NCBI GenBank assembly: GCA_963734965.1
Contig: CAVTJK010000003.1
Coordinates: 1,178,001 to 1,242,000, forward strand
Direction: 5' to 3'
Source of the DNA: UBA4742 sp963734965
Lineage (GTDB): Bacteria > Actinomycetota > Acidimicrobiia > Acidimicrobiales > Acidimicrobilacustridaceae
Length of the DNA: 64,000 nucleotides
Shown here in pieces: positions 27,914 to 37,005 of this stretch. The notes below the pieces were generated by a model. It saw only the letters and a list, made by a program, of their open reading frames with translations, was not told the origin of the DNA and ran no database searches. Within the stretch, counting starts at the first letter, position 1. Every line of letters starts with the position of its first letter. Position numbers and translations under genes: made by a program.

Positions 27914-29782
27914 TCAGACCACCTCGGCGGCGGCCGCCGCGAACTGGGCGTTGTAGAGGTTGTAGTACGCGCCGCCGGCGGCGAGCAGCGACTCGTGGTT
28001 GCCCTGTTCGACGATCTGGCCGTGCTCCATGACGAGGATGATGTCGGCGTCGCGGATGGTCGACAGCCGGTGCGCGATGACGAAGCTGGTTCGGTTGGAA
28101 CGCAGCGCGGCCATGGCCTGCTGGATCAGCACCTCGGTTCGCGTGTCGACCGAGCTGGTGGCCTCGTCGAGGATCAGGATCGTCGGGTTGGCCAGGAAGG
28201 CGCGGGCGATGGTCAGGAGCTGCTTCTCACCGGCGCTGACCGTGCCGCCCTCGTCGTCGAGCACGGTGTCGTAGCCATCGGGCAGCGAGTGCACGAACCG
28301 ATCGACGTAGGTAGCTTTGGCCGCCTCGATGATCTGCTCGTCGGTCGCCTCGAGGTTGCCGTAGGCGATGTTCTCTCGCACCGTGCCCCCGAACAGCCAG
28401 GTGTCCTGCAGCACCATGCCCATGTTCGAGCGCAGCTCGCGCCGGCTCATCTTGGCGACGTCGCGACCGTCGAGGCGGATGGCGCCGCCGTCGAGCTCGT
28501 AGAAGCGCATGATGAGGTTGACCAGGGTCGTCTTGCCCGCTCCGGTGGGGCCGACGATGGCGACGGTCTCGCCGGGCTGGGCGACCAGCGACAGGTCCTC
28601 GATGAGGGGGTTGTCGGGATCGTAGGAGAAGCGGACGTGGTCGAAGTCCACCCGGCCCTTGGGTCCCTCGTCGGTGAGGGGGACGAGGTCGTCGGGGCTC
28701 TGCTCCTCGGCGTCGAGCAGCTCGAACACCCGCTCGGCCGAGGCGATGCCCGACTGCAGCACGTTGGCCATCGACGCCAGCTGGGTGATGGGCTGGGTGA
28801 ACTGGCGCGAGTACTGGATGAAGGCCTGGATGTCGCCGATGCTCAGCTGGCCCGACGCCACCCGGAGGCCGCCGACCACGGCGATGATCACGTAGTTCAG
28901 GTTGCCGAGGAAGGTCATGGCCGGCTGGATGATGCCGGAGATGAACTGGGCCCCGAAGCTGGCGACGAAGAGCTCCTCGTTCTTCTCGTTGAAGCGGGCC
29001 TCGACGTCGCTCTGGCGCCCGAAGACCTTGACCAGGGCGTGGCCGGTGAAGGCCTCTTCGACCTGGGCGTTGAGCGTGCCGGTGTGGGTCCACTGTTCGA
29101 CGAAGCGCTTCTTGGACCGTCGGGCGATGTACTTGATGGTCAGCAGCGACACCGGGATCGTGATCAGCGCGATGGTGGCCAGCAGCGGCGAGATGGTGAA
29201 CATCATGATCATCACGCCGAAGATGGTCAGCACGGACGTGAGCATCTGGCTGAGGGTCTGCTGGAGGCTCTGAGCCACGTTGTCGATGTCGTTGGTGACC
29301 CGGCTCAGCAGGTCGCCGCGGGGCTGGCGGTCGATGTAGCCGAGAGGCAGACGGTTGAGCTTGTCCTCGACCTCGGACCGCAGGCGGTACATCGACCGCT
29401 GCACGACACCGGCCAGCACGTAGGCCTGCAGGTAGGCCAGCACGGCGGAGATGACGTAGAGCCCGAGCACGAACAGCAGGGTGTTGCGCAGGTTCGTGTA
29501 GTTGATGCCGGCCGGGCTCCCGACCCCGGAGATGATGATGTTGGTGGCGTTGCCCAGGATCTTGGGACCCAGCACGTAGAGGAAGACGCTGACCACGGCC
29601 ATGAGGAACACCAGGACCATGCCCAGGCGCTCGGGGCTCAGCTGGGCGGCCAGGCGCAGGCTCGAGTTCCGGAAGTCCTCGGACCGTTCCACGGGCATGC
29701 CGGCCGCGCCCATGCGGGGACCGAAGCTCCGCGCCTCGGCCTGGGGGGACTTCTTGGGGATCTGGTCGTCTTCTTCGCTCAT
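27914..29782 (-). CDS. ABC exporter half-transporter, consensus-Walker-B subunit
   Basis: A 622-residue type IV ABC exporter half-molecule. A cytoplasmic tail (about 60 residues) precedes six transmembrane helices (about residues 60-360) and the ATPase domain with GPTGAGKTTLVN (about 409-420) and ILILDEATSSVD (about 530-541). Walker B keeps the catalytic Glu, but the signature loop is VSAGEKQLL instead of LSGGQ. The neighbouring subunit shows the opposite pattern, as expected for a heterodimeric exporter with one degenerate ATP site. The ATG at 29782 overlaps the partner's TGA by four bases. The larger in-frame extension upstream is a shadow of the partner gene. Confidence 0.93.
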   Translation of the reverse strand: MSEEDDQIPKKSPQAEARSFGPRMGAAGMPVERSEDFRNSSLRLAAQLSPERLGMVLVFLMAVVSVFLYVLGPKILGNATNIIISGVGSPAGINYTNLRNTLLFVLGLYVISAVLAYLQAYVLAGVVQRSMYRLRSEVEDKLNRLPLGYIDRQPRGDLLSRVTNDIDNVAQSLQQTLSQMLTSVLTIFGVMIMMFTISPLLATIALITIPVSLLTIKYIARRSKKRFVEQWTHTGTLNAQVEEAFTGHALVKVFGRQSDVEARFNEKNEELFVASFGAQFISGIIQPAMTFLGNLNYVIIAVVGGLRVASGQLSIGDIQAFIQYSRQFTQPITQLASMANVLQSGIASAERVFELLDAEEQSPDDLVPLTDEGPKGRVDFDHVRFSYDPDNPLIEDLSLVAQPGETVAIVGPTGAGKTTLVNLIMRFYELDGGAIRLDGRDVAKMSRRELRSNMGMVLQDTWLFGGTVRENIAYGNLEATDEQIIEAAKATYVDRFVHSLPDGYDTVLDDEGGTVSAGEKQLLTIARAFLANPTILILDEATSSVDTRTEVLIQQAMAALRSNRTSFVIAHRLSTIRDADIILVMEHGQIVEQGNHESLLAAGGAYYNLYNAQFAAAAAEVV

Positions 29783-31512
29783 GCCGCTTCCTGCGCAGTC
29801 AGCTGGGAGGCCACGATCTCGGCGTAGGTGGGACAGTCGGCCAGCAGCTCTCGGTGGGTCCCGAGGCCGACCTCGTGGCCGTCCTCGAGGACGAGGATCT
29901 GGTCGGCGTTCATGATGGTGGACACCCGTTGGGCCACGATCAGCACCGTGGCCTGTGCCACCTCCGGGGCGAGGGCGGCGCGCAAGCGGGCGTCGGTGGC
30001 CAGGTCGAGGGCCGAGAACGAGTCGTCGAACAGGAAGATGCCGGGCTTGCGGACCACGGCGCGGGCGATGGCCAGACGCTGGCGCTGGCCGCCGGACACG
30101 TTCGAGCCGCCCTGGGCGATGCGGGCGTCGAGACCGCCGGGCATGGCGGCCACGAAGTCGCGGGCCTGGGCCACCTCGAGCGCGTGCCACAGCTGCTCGT
30201 CGGTGGCCTCGGGATCGGCGTAGCGCAGGTTGGACGCCACCGTGCCCGAGAAGAGATAGGGCTTCTGGGGGACCAGCCCGATGTGGCTCCACAGCAGCTC
30301 GGGTTCGATGTCGCGCACGTCGAAGCCGTCGACCAGCACCTGTCCGTCGGTGGCGTCGAACAGCCGGGGGATGAGGTTCAAGAGGGTCGTCTTGCCCGAC
30401 CCCGTGCTGCCGATGATGGCGGTGGTCTGGCCGGGGCGCGCGGTGAGGGTGATGTCGGTGAGGATCGGCGCCTCGGCACCGGGGTAGTGGAAGCCGACGC
30501 CACGCAGCTCGAGGTTGCCGCGGGTGGGCAGATCGGTGACCGGCGTGGCCGACGTGACGACCGACGAGTCGGTGTCGAGCACCTCCTTGATGCGCACCGC
30601 GCACACCGAGGCCCGGGGCCACAGGACGGCGACGAAGGTGGCCATCATCACCGCCATGAGGATCTGGACCAGGTAGCTGAGGAACGCGACCAGGGCGCCG
30701 ACCTGCATCTGGCCGCTGCCGATGCGGTAGCCGCCCAGCCACACGGCGGCCACGCTGGAGACGTTCAGGACGAGCAGCACGGTGGGGAACATGAAGGCCA
30801 TGAGGCGCCCGGCGCGCAGCGAGGTGGTGGTGAGGTGGTCGTTGGCGACCCCGAAGCGCTCGACCTCCTCCGGTTCGCGGACGAAGGCCCGCACCACGCG
30901 CATGCCGGTGATCTGTTCGCGCAGCACCTGGTTGACCCGGTCGATGCGCTCCTGCATGAGCTGGAACTGGGGGACCATCCGGGAGATCACGAATCCGATG
31001 GGGATCACCAGCAGCGGGATGGAGGCCACCAGGATGAGCGACAGGGCCCCGTCCTCGTGCACGGCGAGGATGGTGCCGCCGATGATGGTGATGGGCGCAG
31101 CCACGAACAGGGTGCACATCATCACCACGAGGATCTGCACCTGCGTCACGTCGTTGGTGATGCGGTTGATCAGCGACGGCGCGCCGAAGTGGCCGACCTC
31201 CTGGGCCGAGTAGCCCGTGACCCGGTGGAACAGGCCGGCGCGCACGTCGCGGCCGAAGGCCATGGCCGCCTTGGCCCCGTAGTAGGTGGCCCAGATGGCG
31301 AACACGACCTGGACGAGGGTGACGCCGAGCATGATGACGCCCACCCGCACGATGTAGCCGGTGTCGTTGGCCAGGATGCCCTTGTCGATGATGTCGGCGT
31401 TCAGGGTGGGCAGCGTCAGCGTGCACATGACCTGGATGAACTGCAGGCCGAGCACGGCCAGCAGCAGGTTGCGATACGGGAGCAGGTAGGTCTTGAACAG
31501 GCGGATCAGCAC
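29779..31512 (-). CDS. ABC exporter half-transporter, degenerate-Walker-B subunit
   Basis: A 577-residue partner of the downstream half-transporter. Six membrane helices (about residues 15-310) are followed by an ATPase domain with GSTGSGKTTLLN (about 363-374), a canonical signature NVSGGQRQRLAIARA (about 467-481) and Walker B IFLFDDSFSALD, where the catalytic Glu is Asp. Combining this Asp with the partner's VSAGEKQ makes one degenerate site, while LSGGQ-type plus the partner's Glu makes the active one. Substrates of such exporters are drugs, lipids or peptides. The gene overlaps the tetR-type gene upstream by seven bases, so the three form an operon. Confidence 0.93.
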   Translation of the reverse strand: MLIRLFKTYLLPYRNLLLAVLGLQFIQVMCTLTLPTLNADIIDKGILANDTGYIVRVGVIMLGVTLVQVVFAIWATYYGAKAAMAFGRDVRAGLFHRVTGYSAQEVGHFGAPSLINRITNDVTQVQILVVMMCTLFVAAPITIIGGTILAVHEDGALSLILVASIPLLVIPIGFVISRMVPQFQLMQERIDRVNQVLREQITGMRVVRAFVREPEEVERFGVANDHLTTTSLRAGRLMAFMFPTVLLVLNVSSVAAVWLGGYRIGSGQMQVGALVAFLSYLVQILMAVMMATFVAVLWPRASVCAVRIKEVLDTDSSVVTSATPVTDLPTRGNLELRGVGFHYPGAEAPILTDITLTARPGQTTAIIGSTGSGKTTLLNLIPRLFDATDGQVLVDGFDVRDIEPELLWSHIGLVPQKPYLFSGTVASNLRYADPEATDEQLWHALEVAQARDFVAAMPGGLDARIAQGGSNVSGGQRQRLAIARAVVRKPGIFLFDDSFSALDLATDARLRAALAPEVAQATVLIVAQRVSTIMNADQILVLEDGHEVGLGTHRELLADCPTYAEIVASQLTAQEAA

Positions 31513-32168
31513 CGGCCGGCCTCCGGACTCGCGTCGTCCGTGTCGCGCACGCCGTCGAGGAAGATCGTGACGATCTCCGCGGGGGCCAGCGGCTCCTCGG
31601 CCAGCGCCGGGTGGCTCCCGGCGAAGATCACGCCGCGGAAGAGCTTGGCGCAGGTGGCTGGGTCCCGGCGGAGCCGGGCGCGGTCGGGTTCGAACAGCTC
31701 GGCCAGGGGTGCGCTGTTCGGCGGTCGGGAAACGCTGGTACCGGGCTGGTGGGTCGGCTTGGTTCGACCCACCGCCACCATCAGCTGCCAGATGGAGGCC
31801 ACTCGGCGCTGGATGATCTCGGCCGCCGCTTCGAGTCGGGCCTCGAGGGCGAGGGAGCGGTCGATGGTGCCCAAGGCGACGTCGGTGGGCTCCGGATCGA
31901 TGGCGGTCTCGAGGGCCGCGTCGATGAGCGACTCCTTGTCGGCGAAGACCCGGAAGATGGTGCCCTCGGCGATGCCGGCGGCGTCGGCGATCTGGCGGGT
32001 GGTGATCTTGCCGCCGTGTTCGATCAACAGGGGGATGGTGGCCGACACGATGGCGGCGCGACGCTCGTCGGGCGGGAGCGGGGCGGCTCGGTGACGGCCG
32101 GCACCGTCGTCACGGGACTCGTCGAGACCGATCCGAGCCACCGTCGGCGTAGCGGGGGAACTGGGCAT
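31506..32168 (-). CDS. TetR-family transcriptional regulator
   Basis: A 220-residue TetR regulator. The HTH is at about residues 40-85 (SATIPLLIEHGGKITTRQIA, then DAAGIAEGTIFRVFADKESL), and the C-terminal ligand domain is helical. It is the first gene of the tetR-ABC-ABC operon and overlaps the exporter gene by seven bases. A perfect 18-base palindrome lies 15 bases upstream of its start, so it very probably represses its own operon and is released by an exporter substrate. Confidence 0.93.
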   Translation of the reverse strand: MPSSPATPTVARIGLDESRDDGAGRHRAAPLPPDERRAAIVSATIPLLIEHGGKITTRQIADAAGIAEGTIFRVFADKESLIDAALETAIDPEPTDVALGTIDRSLALEARLEAAAEIIQRRVASIWQLMVAVGRTKPTHQPGTSVSRPPNSAPLAELFEPDRARLRRDPATCAKLFRGVIFAGSHPALAEEPLAPAEIVTIFLDGVRDTDDASPEAGRC

Positions 32169-32182
32169 CTCCCCAGCCTATC

Positions 32183-32200
32183 TGAGTGAGCGCTCACTCA
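32183..32200. promoter_or_regulatory. TetR-type operator, perfect 18-bp palindrome
   Basis: TGAGTGAGCGCTCACTCA is a perfect palindrome of the type bound by many TetR-family repressors (TGAGTGA-N4-TCACTCA half-sites). It lies just upstream of the tetR-type gene and between it and the divergent phosphatase gene at 32362. Confidence 0.85.
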
Positions 32201-32361
32201 CAGAGTGGCGCCGGTCACATCAGCCGGACGGCGACGCTCACCACTGGAGCTGAGGCCGACGACCTGGCTCGTTCCCGCCCCGGGCATCGGCCCGTTCTCG
32301 GCAGCGATCGGTGGGTACCGGATTACAGTCCCCGCCTACCCAGGAAGGCGACGCCCACTCG

Positions 32362-34101
32362 ATGGACCGAACCCAAGACAACCGGGATCTGACCGAGCAC
32401 CTGCAGTTGGCCCTGCAGGCGGGGGGCCTCGGCACGTTCCGCTGGGACATGGCGTCGGGGGCGACGGAGTGGGATGCCAAGCTCGAAGCGCTCTTCGGCT
32501 TGGGCCCCGGTGAGTTCGCCGGCACCTTCGACGCCTACGTGGCCCTGCTCCACCCCGACGACGTCGACTCGATCCTCGCCACCGTCGAGCACGCCGTGGC
32601 GACCAAGGGTCAGTACACGGTCGAGCACCGCACCGTCTGGACCGACGGCTCGGTCCACTGGTTGCACGGGGCCGGCCAGGTCACCCTCGATGCTGACGGG
32701 AATGTGACCGGCACCATCGGCTGCGTCGGCGATGTGACCGAGCGCATGGTCGCCGAACAGGATCGCCAGCGCCTGACCGACGACGCCATCGAGGCGGCGG
32801 ACTACGAGCGGGTCAGCCGGCAGCGTCTGGAGTTCCTCGGCCAGATCAACGACGCCCTCGCCGTCTCGAACACGCGCCACGAGGTCATGGCCAACGTTGT
32901 GCAGGCCACAGTCCCGCACCTCGGTGACTGGTGCTCGATCTACGTGCTCGAGAGTCCGGACGCCACCATCCCGGAGATCGAGACGGCCCACGTCGATCCG
33001 ACCATGGTGGCCTACGCCCGCGAGCTGCAGCAGCAGTTCCCCTACGACCCGGCCGCCCCGAACGGCATGGCCTACGTGATCCGCACCGGCGAGGCCGAGT
33101 TCTATCCCGACATCACCGAGGCCGTCCTCGCCGACCGCGGTGCCACCGACGAAGCCCTCGAGATCGCGCGCAACCTGTCGCTGCGGAGCGCCATCGCCGT
33201 CCCGCTGATCAAGCGCAACGTCGTGCTGGGCGCCATGAGCTTCATCATGACGGCGTCGAGCCGTCGCTACACCGAACAGGACCTGGCGCTCGCCCGGGTC
33301 GTGGCCAGTCGCATCGCCTCGAGCCTCGAGAACCGGCGGCTGACCGAGAACCAGCTCGAGATCGCCACGACGCTGCAAGCCAGCCTGCTGCCGTCGTCCT
33401 TGCCCGACGTGCCCGGTGTCGACATCGCCGTGCGGTACTCGGCCGCGGGCGAGGGCGTCGAGGTCGGTGGCGACTTCTACGACGTGTTGCGCCTGACCGA
33501 CGATCGCTGGGGCGTCGTGATCGGTGACGTGTGCGGAACCGGGCCGGCGGCCGCCGCCATCACCGGGCTCGCTCGGCACACCATCGCCAGCGCCGCCTGG
33601 CTCGGCGTCGAGCCAGCGGGGGTCCTCGCCCATCTCAATCGCACCATGGTCGAACGCAACATCGATTCGTTCTGCACGGCGGCCTATGCCACCGTCGAGC
33701 CCTCACCAGAGGGGGTCGTCCTGACCCTGGTCTCGGGTGGTCACCCACTTCCGGTGGTCATCCGCAACGACGCGACGGTCTGCGGCATCGGCCACCACGG
33801 AACGCTCATCGGCGTCTTCGACGACCTCGATCTCGAAGTCACGACGACGATGCTCGAGGACGGGGACACGGTCGTCTTCTACACCGATGGGGCCACCGAC
33901 GTCCCCCCGCCCTACGGGCTCTCGGCTGACGAGTTCGCTGGGCTGGCGAGCGACGCAGCTGCCGCCGCGGGTTCGGCCGACGAACTGGCCGACGAGCTCC
34001 AGCGTCGTCTGGCCGCCATCCTGGCGATCGACCGCCGAGATGATGACATCGCCCTCCTGGTGTTGCAGGCGCGCCGGGGATCGGCCTCGGCGAGCTCGTA
34101 G
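32362..34101 (+). CDS. PAS-GAF-SpoIIE/PP2C phosphatase (RsbU-like)
   Basis: A 579-residue signalling phosphatase. Residues about 5-135 are a PAS/PAC fold (LGTFRWDMASGATEWDAKLE, DGSVHWLHGAG). Residues about 165-330 are a GAF domain. Residues about 345-575 are a PP2C-like SpoIIE domain, with TLQASLLPSSLPDVPGVDIA, EGVEVGGDFYDVLRL, VVIGDVCGTGPAAAAITGLA and DTVVFYTDGATDV providing the metal-binding Asp residues. Such proteins usually dephosphorylate anti-anti-sigma factors. No partner gene is nearby. I chose the ATG at 32362; a GTG 51 bases earlier is possible. Confidence 0.92.
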   Translation: MDRTQDNRDLTEHLQLALQAGGLGTFRWDMASGATEWDAKLEALFGLGPGEFAGTFDAYVALLHPDDVDSILATVEHAVATKGQYTVEHRTVWTDGSVHWLHGAGQVTLDADGNVTGTIGCVGDVTERMVAEQDRQRLTDDAIEAADYERVSRQRLEFLGQINDALAVSNTRHEVMANVVQATVPHLGDWCSIYVLESPDATIPEIETAHVDPTMVAYARELQQQFPYDPAAPNGMAYVIRTGEAEFYPDITEAVLADRGATDEALEIARNLSLRSAIAVPLIKRNVVLGAMSFIMTASSRRYTEQDLALARVVASRIASSLENRRLTENQLEIATTLQASLLPSSLPDVPGVDIAVRYSAAGEGVEVGGDFYDVLRLTDDRWGVVIGDVCGTGPAAAAITGLARHTIASAAWLGVEPAGVLAHLNRTMVERNIDSFCTAAYATVEPSPEGVVLTLVSGGHPLPVVIRNDATVCGIGHHGTLIGVFDDLDLEVTTTMLEDGDTVVFYTDGATDVPPPYGLSADEFAGLASDAAAAAGSADELADELQRRLAAILAIDRRDDDIALLVLQARRGSASASS

Positions 34102-34192
34102 TCGCCACCGGGAGCAGGTCGATTCCGAGCGATGAGTTCTGGAGGGCGACGCCGTCTGAGTTGCTGGACGATCACCAACCCGAGGAGAGGTC

Positions 34193-34933
34193 ATGAGCTT
34201 GCCCAGGATCGGGACCCGCGAGGAGTGGCGGGCGGCGCGCATCGAGCTGCTGGTCGAGGAGAAGGCGCTGACTCGCGCCCGTGACGCCCTCAACACCAAG
34301 CGGCGAGAGCTGCCGATGGTCGAGGTCGACACCGAGTACGTCTTCGAGGGGCCCGACGGTCGAGCCACGCTGCTCGACGTGTTCGAGGGTCGCCGCCAGC
34401 TCATCGTCCAGCACTTCATGTTCGACCCCAGCTGGGACGACGGCTGTCCGAGCTGCACCGCCGGGTCCGATGAGATCTCGGCCGGGTTGCTCCGCCACCT
34501 CCACAGCCGCGAGACGACCCTGGCGGTCGTGTCACGGGCGCCCATCGCCAAGCTCGAGGACTACAAGGCCCGGCGCGGCTGGGACTTCCCCTGGTATTCG
34601 TCCTATGGGAGCGACTTCAACTACGACTTCCGCGTCACCATCGACGCGTCGGTCGCCCCTGTCGAGTGGAACTTCCGCACAATGGACGAGCTCGAACAAG
34701 TCGGCATGGGGTGGATGGCCGAGGGCTCGAGCGAGCAGCCGGGCTACAGCATGTTCCTCCGTGACGGGAACCGGATCTTCCACACGTATTCGATGTACGC
34801 GCGGGGGACCGAGCAGCTCGGCGGCTCCTACTACTTCCTCGACATGACCGCCCTTGGTCGCCAGGAGGACTGGGAAGAGCCCAAAGGCCGATCTGACCAC
34901 GATCGTCCGGCCCAGCCCGACTTCGCGAGCTGA
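34193..34933 (+). CDS. DUF899 thioredoxin-like protein
   Basis: A 246-residue protein of the DUF899 family. It has a thioredoxin-like fold (RRQLIVQHFMFDPSWDDGCP, with CPSC at about residues 84-87) and the characteristic C-terminal YSMFLRDGNRIFHTYSMYAR and YYFLDMTALGRQE. CPSC could be redox active. The family is common in soil bacteria and its reaction is not established. A GAGGAGAG ribosome site precedes the ATG. The stretch after the phosphatase gene contains nothing else. Confidence 0.87.
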   Translation: MSLPRIGTREEWRAARIELLVEEKALTRARDALNTKRRELPMVEVDTEYVFEGPDGRATLLDVFEGRRQLIVQHFMFDPSWDDGCPSCTAGSDEISAGLLRHLHSRETTLAVVSRAPIAKLEDYKARRGWDFPWYSSYGSDFNYDFRVTIDASVAPVEWNFRTMDELEQVGMGWMAEGSSEQPGYSMFLRDGNRIFHTYSMYARGTEQLGGSYYFLDMTALGRQEDWEEPKGRSDHDRPAQPDFAS

Positions 34934-34994
34934 CAGACCGCGGCCCCGCCGACGACGAGACCCACGCGGCGCCCCAAGTCCTACGCTGCGCCGG

Positions 34995-35384
34995 ATGAAG
35001 ATCGAGGATCCAGCTGACATCCATCGGGCCGTACAGGCACGGCTCAACGACCGCGACGTCGATGGCCTGGTTGCGCTCTACGAGCCTGACGCCGTCATGA
35101 TCGGGAGCGACGGCGAACATCTGGGAGGACTGGGCGCCATCCGTGACAACTGGGCCCGACTCGTCGAGCTCGGCGTGACGATCGAGCTGACGACGACCTA
35201 CGCGATCGTGGCCGGTGATCTGGCGCTGCTGCGCAACGACTACACGGTCGAGATCGACGGCACGCCGGTGGGGGCGTCGGGCACGGCCGAGGTGGTGCGT
35301 CGCCAGCCCGATGGCACATGGCGCTATGTCATCGACCATCCCTTCGGCGCCGGGGAGGGTGACGCGAGCGCGACCCGGCCCTGA
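34995..35384 (+). CDS. SnoaL/NTF2-like (DUF4440-type) protein
   Basis: A 129-residue small protein of the NTF2-like superfamily, with an N-terminal helix (ADIHRAVQARLNDRDVDGLV), LYEPDAVMIGSDGEHLGGLG and a C-terminal TWRYVIDHPFGAG. This pattern is usual for ketosteroid-isomerase-like proteins of unknown substrate. The ATG at 34995 fits the domain boundary, and it follows the DUF899 gene by 61 bases. Confidence 0.75.
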   Translation: MKIEDPADIHRAVQARLNDRDVDGLVALYEPDAVMIGSDGEHLGGLGAIRDNWARLVELGVTIELTTTYAIVAGDLALLRNDYTVEIDGTPVGASGTAEVVRRQPDGTWRYVIDHPFGAGEGDASATRP

Positions 35385-35402
35385 CGTCGGCTCAGGATCG
35401 AC

Positions 35403-35428
35403 GCCAGTGCCATCAGCTCACCACTGGC
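35403..35428. terminator. Hairpin between convergent genes
   Basis: GCCAGTG (35403-35409) and CACTGGC (35422-35428) form a perfect seven-base stem with a 12-base loop in the 59-base gap between two convergent genes. It probably acts as a bidirectional terminator. There is no U-tract. Confidence 0.5.
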
Positions 35429-35443
35429 TTGATCCCGAACGGT

Positions 35444-35851
35444 TCAGCGGGTGATGCCCGCGCTGGCCAGCACCGACGCCGGCACGCCGACCTCGCGCCA
35501 CGCGGCGAAGCTGATCCGCTTGCGGTCGCTGTAGGCGGCGGCCACCTTCACGAAGGCGGCCTCGAGATTGGCGAGGTCGTCGGTGTTGGTGAGGCGGTCG
35601 AGCTCATCGGTGAGATCGAGGCGTTCCTGCAAGAGGAGCACTCGTTTGAGGGGATCGGCTTCTTGGAGAGAGCCGTCGATCTCAGCCAGCCGCGTCCGGA
35701 TGCGCTGAGGGGTGCGTTTGCGTCCGCGCTTGGGCTGGTTGCTGGCCAGTGCCTCCAAATAGGCGCGCACCGCGCGGCCTTCCTCACGCCCCGCGACCAA
35801 GGCCGCTTTGTGTTCGGCCGACATCGTCTTAGCAGCCTTCTTTGCTGGCAT
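35444..35851 (-). CDS. Conserved hypothetical basic coiled-coil protein
   Basis: A 135-residue protein. The N-terminus is Lys/Ala-rich (MPAKKAAKTMSAEHKAALVA), followed by GRAVRAYLEALASNQPKRGR and a long charged helix (LAEIDGSLQEADPLKRVLLL) likely to be coiled coil. The C-terminal segment ISFAAWREVGVPASVLASAG looks like a small folded cap. I recall similar proteins as uncharacterised in many Actinobacteria; nucleic-acid binding is possible given the basic patch. It stands alone. The 262 bases upstream contain no visible gene. Confidence 0.7.
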   Translation of the reverse strand: MPAKKAAKTMSAEHKAALVAGREEGRAVRAYLEALASNQPKRGRKRTPQRIRTRLAEIDGSLQEADPLKRVLLLQERLDLTDELDRLTNTDDLANLEAAFVKVAAAYSDRKRISFAAWREVGVPASVLASAGITR

Positions 35852-36113
35852 CGCCTAGCTCCCGTCATGGTGTCGCCTCACCTGCCATTCCCGACTGTAG
35901 ACGCGCCGACCGTCCCCTGGTGCGAACCTCGAACGGCCGCCAACGGGTGCCCAACCGACGCGCTGACCGACCGGCTCAGGCCGGTCACATAGTTCTAAAT
36001 CGCCGTCGGCGTCTTCGTCGGCAACCCCCGCGAAAGGGGTGTCCATGACGGTGGCATTCGTGGGATCGCGAGCGCTCCGAAGCGGGATGAGGTTCAGCTC
36101 ACCGCCGGCGAGG

Positions 36114-36872
36114 TCATCGTCGTGACGGGGACATGACGCGCCGATTGATCCGGACGCAGCACTGTCCCTCGGTCGGCGCGAGGTGAGGCTCGAGCTCGGA
36201 TGCTCCGAGCCCGTGGACGATCCCCGTGATGAGGTCGAGGTTCATCCCGCACACGAGGTCCGTGTAGTCCCGCGCCAGCGCGTGGAAAGGGCAGTTGGCG
36301 AGGGTGACGCCGTCGGGTCCGACTCTTGGCTCGTATCCGCACGAGCGCAGGACGTCGGTCGTGGTGTCGAGCAGTGCGGTTCGGCTCGGCCGCGATCCGG
36401 CGCGGAGGCGCGCCTCGCGGCCGGCCGATCGTCCGGTCTCGATCGCGGCGTGGCTGAGTGCTTCGGACACCGCGACGCCGTCGTGGTCGGCGTCCGTGAC
36501 GGCGGCCGCCAGCAGGCGACCGGCCAAGTCGTAGTGACGTTCGGGCAGGCTGACGGTCAGCTCGCGAGCGGCGCGGCGGTAGAACTTCGCCGGGCGACCG
36601 GCCCCGGGACCGGTGCGTCCCGCCGGGCGCCGGAAGTCGACGTCGAGCAGGCCGTCGTCGGCCAACTTGTCGAGGTGGAACTTGGCCACGTGGTGGGCCA
36701 CGCCGGTTCCCTCGGCGGCCTGCTCCCGATTGACGGGTTCGGGCTGGGCCACCACATACCGGTACAGGGCTCGTCGTACGGGCTCGCCGAGGGCGGCGAT
36801 CCCGGCCACGCGGGTGTCGAAGTCCTCGTCGCCAAGGGGCGCAGCGGGCGGGGCCGGTCGGCTGGATGGCAT
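36114..36872 (-). CDS. ArsR/SufR-like winged-helix regulator with a Cys-rich C-terminus
   Basis: A 252-residue regulator. Residues about 20-100 form a winged helix (LGEPVRRALYRYVVAQPEPV, GVAHHVAKFHLDKLADDGLL, GRPAKFYRRA). The C-terminal domain carries a conserved Cys set (SCGYEP, LANCPFHALARD, LVCGMN and GQCCVRI) like that of the COG2345/SufR group, which ligates an Fe-S cluster. I therefore suspect a redox or iron-sulfur sensing repressor. The ATG at 36872 is chosen over 36935 because GGGGAGG lies just upstream of it. It is divergent from the ClC channel gene, with a palindrome between them. Confidence 0.8.
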   Translation of the reverse strand: MPSSRPAPPAAPLGDEDFDTRVAGIAALGEPVRRALYRYVVAQPEPVNREQAAEGTGVAHHVAKFHLDKLADDGLLDVDFRRPAGRTGPGAGRPAKFYRRAARELTVSLPERHYDLAGRLLAAAVTDADHDGVAVSEALSHAAIETGRSAGREARLRAGSRPSRTALLDTTTDVLRSCGYEPRVGPDGVTLANCPFHALARDYTDLVCGMNLDLITGIVHGLGASELEPHLAPTEGQCCVRINRRVMSPSRR

Positions 36873-36950
36873 GCGGGCCTCCCCGAAGGGGCTGAGATGC
36901 GAAGGCCAACCGCCTTCTAACGTCGACTCTATCATCCGTTACATCTTCGC

Positions 36951-36962
36951 GGGACATGTTCC
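36951..36962. promoter_or_regulatory. Near-perfect palindrome between SufR-like regulator and ClC genes
   Basis: GGGACATGTTCC is symmetric except at one base pair and lies 80-90 bases upstream of the regulator start, in an unusually AT-rich divergent promoter region. It is a candidate operator for the adjacent winged-helix protein. Confidence 0.35.
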
Positions 36963-37005
36963 GGCCGCCGTGATCCCGGACAAAACATCGTGATACGATA
37001 TAAAT

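Noticed and set aside
27995..32094. Long plus-strand frames opposite the ABC exporter and TetR genes
   Set aside because: Their products are low-complexity and rich in Asp, Glu, Gly and Arg, the usual antisense reading of GC-rich genes. The minus strand carries complete ABC and TetR motifs.
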